Positions 55,689 through 64,000 of a DNA stretch of 64,000 nucleotides are shown here, in pieces. The translations under genes were made by a program, and so were the position numbers. The DNA comes from Hemileia vastatrix (lineage: Eukaryota > Basidiomycota > Pucciniomycetes > Pucciniales > Zaghouaniaceae): assembly GCA_030280995.1 (NCBI GenBank), contig JASXTE010000014.1:62001-126000 (forward strand), in the 5' to 3' direction. The notes under the pieces are model-generated. The model was not told where the DNA came from, made no database searches, and saw only the letters and a list, made by a program, of their open reading frames with translations. Every line of letters begins with the position of its first letter. Position 1 is the stretch's first letter.

Positions 55689-56883
55689 CTACATCTTTAA
55701 TAATCTTATTAAATAAAAGTAAAAAAAATATGAAAAGAATTAGTTTTACAATAAATAAATTGATATTTGAAAGCAAAAAGAGGAATAAAAAAGTAAAATA
55801 AAAGTTATTAAATATGAAATTAAACATTCAAATAAAATTTCTGCCATCAAAGATAATTTGAGTTTTCAGACCAAATTCGCACCACCAGTTCTAGATTTGG
55901 AATATATTTTTATATTTTAAAAATTAAAAAAAGTGTCCACCAGAGGTTTTACAAAAAATCAGGAGGATAGTATAGCAGTATATAACTACTTCTTGTGCAA
56001 TGATTAAGAAAAAATTCATTTTAGCTTCCATTGAGTAAATTTATCCCATTTGACTGCATGCAAACAAAAGTGTCCAGCACAAGCTCAGCTGAGCTTGTGC
56101 TGAACACTTTTATGATGGAGAGTAGCTAGGGTGCAATTCTTCTTCAGTTAATCTTGTATTCCTTTTAAAAATGTCTATGGGTATTTAATCTTTCTGTGTC
56201 ATCCATATTTATTATTTGATTAGTTTTTAGTCACCATTATATTATTAATGTTTTTAGTATAGCAAAAACATGTGTACTGAATGTACACTGGGTGATTTTA
56301 CAACTTTACTAATATTATATAATAAATGTAAAAAAATGTAAAAATTATCAGTTTTACCAAAATAAAATTGATATTTAAAAGCTAAAGGATAAATAAAAGG
56401 GTAAAATTAAAATTAAAGAGATCAAACATGAAATAAAGATATTTATTATAATTTCTGCTATCATGAGCCAGTAGAGGCTTCAGAAAAAATGGGCACCATC
56501 ATAGATTAACATGGATTAAATTTACTTTTTACCAAAGTAAAAAATTGCATACCTTAGGTTTGGACAAACTTCAGGGGGACAATTCCTCCATATAAAACTA
56601 CTTTCAGTGCAATGATGGAGTGATCTTTTAGTCTCATTTCCATAAAAAGAATTTATTGCATCTGATGGCATGAAACCAAAAGTGTCCTGCACAAGTTTGG
56701 CCAAACTTGTGCTGGACACTTTTATCATGGAGAGTAGCCAGGATGCAAGTCATTTTAAATCATCTGGGATTTCTTATAAACATTTCCACTGTTATTCAAT
56801 CTTTGTGCCTCACTCATATTTATCAATTGATTAATTTTTTTCACCATTATATTATTAATATTATCAGTATAGCAAAAACTCGT
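55689..56883. repeat. Element B array, units 7-8
   Basis: Palindromes at 56,070 (GCACAAGCTCAGCTGAGC centre, symmetric) and 56,682 (GTTTGGCCAAAC centre, symmetric), matching A units 8,922 and 8,310. The A partners at these positions are less symmetric. Confidence 0.8.
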
Positions 56884-57955
56884 TGTAGACAATCCTATAG
56901 TACTAGCTTTAGGCCTTGACCAAGGGAGTTGAAGAAAAACCAGAGAGAAAATCCCCTGTCCCTTTAGAAAAATAGAGTGAGATTTACTTGCTAAAGTAAG
57001 TTGGTTCCTGTTTGCTAAAGCCCCTTTTTCAACACACTTGACTGCCTGATGAGCCAAGAAAGTAGTCCCCAGACAGACTACCAGACCAAGAACTGAAATG
57101 TAGACCAATGTCCACACCAGAGAAAGCAAAGATACTTGATGTAGGCTGCAAATCCACACCAGAGACATCAATAGTACTTGATATAGCTTGCAAGACTATA
57201 CCAGAGAACCTGTTGCTAAAGTTGAGTTAAATGAAGAACTAACCTTGCAACAAACACAGCCAATTGTGGCCAAAAAACAGTGAAAACTCAGTGAGGAACA
57301 AGGATATCACCTCTGGATGGTTGTATAATAATTAAAGCTGCCCCAAACTGTCTTATTCACTATGTACACACAGACCACTATCTAAGAGCCCACGCACACC
57401 AACAAATTTGGCACCTGTACCAGCCAAATTGAATAAAAACCCTCCAGAAGCACTCTCCAACCTTCTAAAACAGAGGTGGGCGGGCCGCCCGACGTCGGAG
57501 GTGCCGCCTGAAGTGGCCCGGCCTCCCTGAAGCCAGAAAACCAATAAAAACACCTAATCTACTTAGAAAAATTAGCTACAACTACTAAAACCCTTAAAAC
57601 ATGGAATTACACTATAACAACATTGAGACATGAAATATAGAGCTAAATTAGCCCTCTCCGATGGTGCTAAGTACTTAACCCGTAAAACACAAAAAACAAA
57701 ATTAAACAACTATCTTTTGTAACTGAAGAATGAGGAATTGACCCATTAAAACTTAAAATATGAAATATATTATCAAGACATGAAATATATAGAAAACCCG
57801 GGGCTATCCAATGATACTACCCACATACCCGCAGTCCCAATATCCATGGAATAAAACCAGAAAAATACCCAATTCTTCAACAGATGTCAATTAAGACATG
57901 CACAAACAGCACCAAAACACACAACAAAGGCCCCTGCCAATGTTGGAAGACCACA
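56884..57955 (-). mobile_element. Solo LTR of 1.07-kb family
   Basis: Reverse copy of 16,716-17,786 (TGTAGACAATCC to GAAGACCACA in plus orientation). The flanks TCGT and TTGT differ from a 4-bp duplication by one base. The frame at 57,353-57,553 is the same by-product as in the other copies. Confidence 0.8.
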
Positions 57956-59430
57956 TTGTGTGCCAAATGAATACTGGGTGATGTTACACCTTTTATAATA
58001 TTATTAAATAAAGGTAAAAAAATATGAAAATGATTTATTTTACAAAAAATAAACTTCTATCCAAAAGCAATATGAGGGGAATAAAGTAAAATTAAAGAAA
58101 TCAAAGATGAAAATTGAAATTTAAGTTAAATTCTTGCCATAAACAGAAAAAAGAGATGTAGAATTAAATTAGCACAATCAAGGCTAAACTTGCACTAAAT
58201 TTTCTTTTTTGTAAAAATAAAAAAAATCCACTTGAGCTTTACCAAAACTTCAGGATGACAATTTTGCCATATAAAACTACTTCTAGTGTAATTATTTATC
58301 AAAAATTTATCTTCATTTCCATAGAGAGAATTGCTCCCATTTGACTGCACCTGACCAAAAGTGTCCAGCACAAGTTCGGCCAAACTTGTGCTGGATACTT
58401 TTATGATGGAGAGTAGCTAGGGTAGAATTTTTCTTCAGTTCATCTAGTATTTCTTACAAACATTTCTACTGGTATTTTACCTTTGTGCCTCACTCATAAA
58501 TATCATTTGATTAATTTTTGGTCACCATTATATTATCAATTTTATAAGTATAGAAAAAACTCATGTTCCAAATGCATACCAGGTGATGTTACACCATTTA
58601 TAATATTATTATATAAATGTATAAAAATATGAAAATAATTTATTTTAAAGATTATTAATTGATATCCAAATACAATATGAGGAATAAAGAATTAAGTTAA
58701 AGGGATCAAATATAAAAAAAGAAATCCAAGTAATATTCCTACTATCAAAGGCCAGTAGAGGTGTTGAAGCAAATAAGAGCAATCAGGGATAATTTTTACT
58801 AAATTTACTTTTTTTTAAGAAAAAAAATTTTGCACCTGTGGTTTGGATGAACTCTAGATGGAAAATTTGGATATATAAAACTACTTCTAGTAAAGCTTTT
58901 TATCAAATAATTTTTTCATTTCCATAGATAGAATTGATCTCATATGATTGAACCTGACCAAAAGTGCCCAGCACAAGTTTGGCAGAACTTGTGCTGGACA
59001 CTTTTATGATGGTGAGTATCTAGGGTGCAGGTCTCCTTCAGTGCAACTGGTATTTTTTTAAAACATATCCACTGGTATTTGATCTTTATGTCTTATTAAT
59101 ATTTTATCATTTGATCAATTTTTTTTCACCAGTATATTATTATTTTTATTAGTATAGAAAAAGAACAAGTGCCAAATGCTTACAGATTGATTTTAAACCT
59201 TTAATAATTTATTAAATACAGGTAAAAAATTATGAAAATGATTTGTTTTACATAAAATTAATTGATATCCAAAAGAAAAAAAAGGGATAAAAAGAAATAG
59301 GTTGAATAAAAGGGATTTTATATGAAATAAAAAATTCAAGCTAAATGCCTACTTTCAAGGCTCAGAAGAGGTGTTGGATAAAATGGGCACCATCAGGAAT
59401 AAAATTGTACTTAATTTGATTTTTTGAAAA
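57956..59430. repeat. Element B array, units 9-10
   Basis: Palindromes at 58,361 and 58,964, matching A units 7,704 and 7,098. Both halves carry single unpaired changes. The sequence then runs into the short-period zone at 59,430. Confidence 0.8.
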
Positions 59431-60197
59431 ACTAAATGAAGTTTTCAACTTATTTTTTTCCAATATTTAATTTGACACTTTGTCTATATCAAATTACTTC
59501 TAGTACCATGTTTGACAAAATTACATCCTCATTTCCATATGCAGAATTAATCCCATATGGCTGGACCAGGCCAAAGGTGTCAACCACAAGTTTGAGAATT
59601 CTTCTGGTGGACACTTTTATGATGGAAATTAGTAGGGTGCAAGTCTTCTTTAGTTAATCTATTATTCCTCATAAACATTTCCAACTTATTATTGGCCGAA
59701 ATTCAGGTGGAAAGTTTGTCTATATTGAACTAATTCTAATGCCATGATTGACTAAAAATTGATTCTCATTGCCATATAGAGAGTTGATCCCACATGACTG
59801 GATCTGGCAAAAGTGTCACCACAATTTTTGATAAACTTAAGTTTGAAAATTTTATGATGGAAAGTAATTGCAAGTCTTTTTCATTTAATCAAGTAATCCT
59901 CATAAAAATTTCCACCTGTATTTTGGCCAAACTTCAGGTCGAAACTTTGGCCATATTAAATTATTTCCAGTTTGATGTTGATAAAAAACTCATACTTATT
60001 GCCATATATAGATATTAAACCCATCAGACTGTGTCTTTACAAAAGTGTCTACCTGAATTATGGCTAAACCTCAGGTGGACACTTATGATGCAGAGTAGCT
60101 AGGGCAAAAGTATTCTTCAGTTAATTTGGTATTCATAATAAATTTATCCTCCTGAAGTTTAGCCTAACTTCAGGTTGAAAATTTTGGAAAGCACCAG
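59430..60197. repeat. Element B short-period palindrome zone
   Basis: Reverse counterpart of 5,898-6,700. Imperfect GTCCACC...GGTGGAC palindromes lie near 59,575, 59,700, 59,815, 59,930, 60,040 and 60,150. The zone stops at GCACCAG, where an LTR element starts. Confidence 0.65.
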
Positions 60198-61229
60198 TGT
60201 AGACAATCCTATAGTACTAGCTATAGGCCTTGACCAAGGGAGTTGGAGAAAAACCAGAGAGAAAATCCCCTGTCCCTTTAGAAAAATAGAGTGAGATTTA
60301 CTTGCTAAAGTAAGTTGGTTCCTGTTTTGATAAAGCCCTTTTCAAAACACTTGACTGCTTGATGAGCCAAGAAAGTAGTCCCCAGACAGACTACCAGACC
60401 AAAGAACTGAAATGTAGAACAATGTCCACACCAGAGACAGCAATAATACTTGCTATAGCTTGCAAGACTATAACAGAGAAAACAGTTGCCAAAGTTAAGT
60501 TAAATGAAGAACTCAATTGCAACAAACACAGCCAAATTGTGGCCAAAAAACAGTGAAAACTGAGTGAGGAACAAGGATATCACCTCCGGATGGTTGTATG
60601 ATAATTAAGGTTGCCCCAAACTGTCTTATTCACTATATACACACAGACCACTATCTAAGAGCCCATGCGCAACCACCAATCTGGCGCCTGTACCCACCAA
60701 ATTGAATAAAAAACCCTCCTGAAGCGCTCACCAACCTTCTAAAACAGAGAGGAGCGGGCCGCCCGACATCGGAGGTGCCCCCTGAAGCCAGAAAACCAAT
60801 AAAAACAACTAATCTACTTAGAAAAATTAGCAACAACTACTGAAACCTTTAAAACACAGAATTTCACTATAACAACATTGGGACATGAAATAGAGAGAAA
60901 AATTAGCTCTATCCAATGGTACTAAGCACTTAACCCTAAGACTTAATGTTAACCCGTAAAACACGAAAAACAAAATTAAACAGCTATCTTTTATAAATGA
61001 AAAATGAGGAAATGACCCCTTAAAACTTAGAATATAAAAAATGTCTACAAGACATAAAATATAGAGAAAAACTGGGTCTATCCAATGATAGTACCCACAT
61101 ACCAGCAGACCCAATATCCACGGAATAAAACCAGAAAAATACCCAATTACTTAACAGATGTCAATAAAGACATGCACAAACAGCTCCAAATCACACAACA
61201 AAGGCCCCTGCCAATGTTGGAAGACCACA
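60198..61229 (-). repeat. LTR of the 1.07-kb family
   Basis: On the minus strand it runs from TGTGGTCTTCCAACATTGG to GGATTGTCTACA. It is matched by the solo copies at 16,716 and 56,884, and is the only one with internal sequence attached. Confidence 0.8.
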
Positions 61230-61239
61230 TCCTCCCTCC
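61230..61239 (-). other. Polypurine tract
   Basis: Minus-strand GGAGGGAGGA directly before TGTGGTC. It is identical to the tract at 1,578-1,587 in front of a different LTR family; the next bases (ATTCTCGATTGG against ATTCTTAATTGG) are also alike. Confidence 0.65.
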
Positions 61240-61310
61240 AATTAAGAATTTCCACATTCTTTCTTCATCAAACCACCATTTTCAACCTTCTTCCCAAATC
61301 TGCCTCTGAA

Positions 61311-61918
61311 ATGGGTCTTTGCCAATACTGCATTGACAATAATCTAATCTGCACCATCACACCTCCTGTCCATCCATACAGAATGTCCTGTGATTTCTGC
61401 CAATCCAGAAAGAAGACCTGCTACAGACCTGGTCCATTATCTTCTGCAACATATTCACCTCCACCTCAACCTGGTCCATCTTCTGCCAGCACCAAAAGAT
61501 CTAGGCCATCCATCCTGATACCCAGATTAATCAAAAAGCTTCACCCTTCCCAGAAGAGTGCCACAACCCATAAAACAACTAATTCCACCATCCCTGGTCC
61601 ATCTGATGGTAAAGAACTTTCATTTCTTCCTTCAACTTTAAAACTGATGACTTCTCAGTTCCTCCATCTTCTGATAGTGATGATAACAATGTAGGATCCA
61701 TTGCACCACCAACACCAAACCACTTGCCCACTATCAAGGCCAAGTTCCATCAACACACATCTCAACAGAAACAACTTCTGCTTCACTACTTCCAATCCAC
61801 TCCTGCTAGAGATCCACAGGACATTGAGAACAGAAGACACCTCATTCACCAGTTCAAGGCTAATTCTGAACACTTCATTTCATCTCTAGATTCCCTCTGT
61901 AATTCCACTAGTACTTGA
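61311..61918 (+). pseudogene. Antisense Zn2Cys6-like gene, one frameshift
   Basis: The ATG at 61,311 encodes GLCQYCIDNNLIC, 12 residues, then SCDFCQSRKKTC: C-x2-C-x6-C-x12-C-x2-C-x6-C, the same spacing as the gene at 1,464-771. A Ser/Pro-rich and basic middle follows. Near 61,640 the frame shifts by one base; afterwards it reads DDFSVPPSSDSDDNN and the conserved segment LLLHYFQSTPARDPQDIENRR to a stop at 61,918. About 202 residues in total. The first frame alone ends at 61,694. The gene runs from the LTR into the element, antisense to it, and the LTR edge may act as its promoter. DNA binding is inferred from the cysteine pattern only. Confidence 0.6.
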
Positions 61919-61978
61919 GTTTGATTCAGAAAAGAAAAATTGACCACACCCTCTATAGGATGTAAACGCAAACAACAC

Positions 61979-62440
61979 TCAGTTTTAAGTCTTGGGGGAC
62001 CATCCTCAGTTTATAGTCTTGGGGGACTCAAAAACCCTCAGTTTAAAGTCTTGTGGGGCTCAAAAACCTAAATAATAAACCCAGAACCAGAGATCAACCA
62101 CATTAAGACACAGAGAAAAAACTAACATTCTGGGGTAATTGTGAATAGAGCTTCCAGCCCATCAATTACCCCCAAACTTGCCTTTGCTAAATTCGGAGGC
62201 TCCCCCTGTGGATACCCTTCACCAATCTTTCAAACCAACTCCAACAACAAAACCCATTCCTCAGTTTATAGTCTTGGGGGACTGAACCAACAACAATCCT
62301 CAGTTTAAAGTCTTGGGGGACTAACACAGTGTTCAGTTTAAAGTCTTGACGGACTAGTCTTGATATAATCTTGAAACCAGCCAGTTTAAACTCTTGGAAG
62401 ACTAACAGAAACCAGATTTCAGTTTAAAGTCTTGATGGAC
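61979..62440 (+). repeat. Minisatellite with CAGTTTAAAGTCTTGGGGGACT core
   Basis: Eight copies, near 61,979, 62,006, 62,037, 62,261, 62,298, 62,334, 62,380 and 62,420, of CAGTTTAAAGTCTTGG with GGACT following. Variants change one or two bases. It lies between the two antisense genes; the same motif follows the left antisense gene at 1-200. Confidence 0.75.
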
Positions 62441-62593
62441 TGGTAGAATTTTGCATAAAATAGACGCAGCCATTTTCATACAGAACACCTCTACAGCTAA
62501 CCTGCTGAACTTTCACTTTCACTTCATCATCTACCCATCACTGACAAAAAATCTCCTCCTATCCCTTTCCATCATCTTTTCTCACCAAAGATC

Positions 62594-63617
62594 ATGGCTG
62601 GATCTCCTGATGTTAACCCTTCTACTCTTCCTTGCTTCACTGCTCCCAAGGACTATTCCTGCAAAAAGTGAATCCACATGTGCAGACCTTGCACCTTCAC
62701 TCTTCCAACTCCTGAAGCCAATTTCTACAACAGGGCTTGTGATTCTTGCTACTCCAAAACGAAAAAATGTGACAGAGATTCCAACCACCCTATTCCTCCT
62801 CCTTCACCTTCTCATAAATACATCTCCAGATCCCCTACCAGATCCCCAGAGTTTGGTCCTTCCTCTTCCTCTTTATCTTCAGCACCTTCCAGAAGATCCA
62901 GAAGCTCAGCTTCCAGAACTCTTCCAAAGAAACTGCTTTTAACTCTGCAAAATTAGCTCCTAAGCTTCTAGACCGCATCCAGGTGGCCCGCACGCCTCAA
63001 TAGACAGCGAAAATCAGGCTCAAGACCTCCAAAAACAACTGGAAAACAGCCAAATTCAATCAATCAACGAAAACAACTCTACGCAATCACCTCCCAATGC
63101 TCCCAGAGCAATGCAGCCAGCCCTTCCAAAGTCCAAAAACTCCAAATTTTCCCAAACTTCTAGGAGACCTTCCAGAGAACCCCAAGAAGAAACCAGAGCA
63201 CCCAACACTGCACCAAAGCAACAACTTTGTCCCCTGTTAAGACAACAAAACTACACCTCTCCTCTGTCAGCCAACTCTTCTTCTGACAGTTCCATCCCTT
63301 CAAAGCTCCATCCAGAAGAGATCAATCCGCTTCCAAATCACCCTCTCCTGCTCCATCTTTTAACAACCCTGGTACTACATCACCAGCACCTCCTCCAGCT
63401 GAATCCAACAGAAATAACAACCACAACAACAACAACAATCCCGCTGCTCCAACTAGGCCCTAGGAACATCAGCCTCCTAGTTCACCTTCTCAAAATCTTT
63501 CAGAGGAAGACCAAGAGAACCCATATCTTTCCCTGATTGATCCACCCACGATGACCATTCCAAAATCTTCAGAGATCCAAATTCCAGCTGCTTAAAAATT
63601 TGATGAGCTTCCAATCT
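62594..63617 (+). pseudogene. Second antisense Zn2Cys6-like gene, decayed
   Basis: The ATG at 62,594 gives MAGSPDVNPSTLPCF, then YSCKK followed by TGA (62,669) where the second Cys of the pattern would be, then IHMCRPC and ACDSCYSKTKKC. With that codon as Cys the pattern is C-x2-C-x6-C-x15-C-x2-C-x6-C. A long Ser/Pro/Asn-rich region with several frame changes follows (63,000-63,480). A donor GTAAGT at 63,618 suggests a spliced gene continuing at 63,687. It is a diverged, broken relative of the gene at 61,311. Confidence 0.5.
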
Positions 63618-63686
63618 GTAAGTACCAAATTAATTCATCCCATTTCTTCAACAAAAATAATTACTGATCCAATTCTTCTTGTCTAG

Positions 63687-64000
63687 TTGGCACCCCTCCT
63701 CCTGAATCTACTATTGGAGTTGGCCAACCTCTAGAAACTTCTTTGACCCTGGATTATGGAGACATGAAAAAACACCTAAGCACCATGTGTTCCAACATGC
63801 TAAAAGCCTTTGCACTCCATGGACCTTTGAATGACTTTGAAAAATACCTGAAAAAGTGCCTGTTGGACGACACTGGAAGATGTCTAGGATTATTAAACAC
63901 ACCTTCCAGCACTCCATTCCTGCCTCTTCTTCTTCCTCCTCTGAACTTCCCTCTAATCCAATTCCTGCCCATTACAATCTATATAATCTCTCCAGCAGGA
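63687..64000 (+). pseudogene. Probable 3' exon of the second antisense gene (partial)
   Basis: After GTAAGT...TTGTCTAG (intron 63,618-63,686) the plus strand reads GTPPPESTIGVGQPLETSL, then DYGDMKKHLSTMCSNMLKAF and LNDFEKYLKKCLLDDTGRC. The sequence is helical and charged, with no recognised family. It runs off the window edge, so its end is unknown. Its assignment to the gene at 62,594 rests on the splice signals alone. Confidence 0.4.

Larger units (their letters stand above)
32040..60197. mobile_element. Giant CACTA-type element B, inverted copy of element A, interrupted
   Basis: The terminus CACCACAGGAAATCTGGGGG is the same as that of element A at 15,503. From it the sequence follows element A in reverse: subterminal region (32,040-33,350), palindrome array (33,350-59,430, interrupted), short-period zone (59,430-60,197), matching A down to about 5,898. 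The distal terminus lies beyond the LTR element starting at 60,198 and is outside the window. Copy-B segments are 32,040-35,088, 44,798-46,221, 53,888-54,482, 55,689-56,883 and 57,956-60,197. No gene of its own. It inserted in a copia reverse transcriptase. Confidence 0.8.
60198..64000 (-). mobile_element. 3' part of a minus-oriented Ty3-like element
   Basis: LTR 60,198-61,229 (1.07-kb family, minus orientation), then polypurine tract (61,230-61,239), then internal sequence to the window edge. The only genes seen are on the plus strand, antisense to the element: a Zn2Cys6-like gene (61,311), a minisatellite, and a second decayed Zn2Cys6-like gene (62,594). Gag and pol should lie beyond 64,000. 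It interrupts element B. Confidence 0.65.

Noticed and set aside
3719..60197. A and B as the two arms of one 56-kb foldback element
   Set aside because: The CACCA termini point inward to the interval between A and B, and A has both of its own ends with an AAT duplication. They are two separate copies.

Overview
The window looks like a transposon-dominated, AT-rich fungal genome, most likely a basidiomycete with an expanded genome such as a rust fungus (Pucciniales). The pointers are spliceosomal introns of about 60-145 bp, chromodomain Ty3 and Ty1/copia elements, PIF/Harbinger and Helitron genes, a Tet-like 2OG-Fe(II) oxygenase of a kind expanded in basidiomycetes, and a Ptc1-type PP2C phosphatase. 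The species assignment is inference. Only about 3.7 kb (27,013-30,758) looks like ordinary host DNA. No tRNA, rRNA or CRISPR was recognised.

Layout. 1-3,480 is Ty3-like retroelement DNA: a 3' internal end carrying an antisense, spliced gene for a Zn2Cys6-like protein, a 1.4-kb LTR, then a primer binding site and a gag fragment. 3,479-16,711 is a Helitron helicase relic on the minus strand, split by an 11.8-kb CACTA-type element (element A, 3,719-15,503). 16,716-17,786 is a solo LTR. 17,792-27,012 is a plus-strand copia element broken by a minus-strand copia (18,588-21,475) and a 3.1-kb Harbinger element (22,295-25,432). 27,013-30,758 is the host island, with the PP2C gene on the minus strand. 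30,759-32,039 is the 3' part of another minus-strand copia. 32,040-60,197 is a second copy of the giant CACTA-type element (element B), in the opposite orientation, opened by four later insertions: a chromodomain Ty3 element (35,089-44,797), a 7.7-kb Harbinger element carrying a Tet-like dioxygenase gene (46,222-53,887), and two solo LTRs (54,483-55,688 and 56,884-57,955). 60,198-64,000 is the 3' end of a minus-oriented Ty3-like element, again with antisense Zn2Cys6-like genes.

The most unusual system is element A/B. It begins and ends with CACCA termini, is bounded by a 3-bp duplication (AAT) that restores the Helitron reading frame exactly, contains no transposase, and is built mainly from twelve tandem units of about 607 bp. 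Each unit carries a 38-46-bp palindrome (half-site GTGTCCAGCACAAGTTCGG) and a second, weaker palindrome of the same design. Several copies differ by paired changes that keep both halves complementary. Copy B matches copy A unit by unit but lacks two units.

Two further points stand out. A homologous antisense gene with a permuted Zn2Cys6-like cysteine pattern lies next to the polypurine tract of two different LTR families at the two ends of the window. A Tet-like oxygenase gene sits as cargo inside a Harbinger element together with the usual transposase and Myb/NAM-type second gene. All coordinates, splice sites and target duplications were read by eye; no similarity search could be run.
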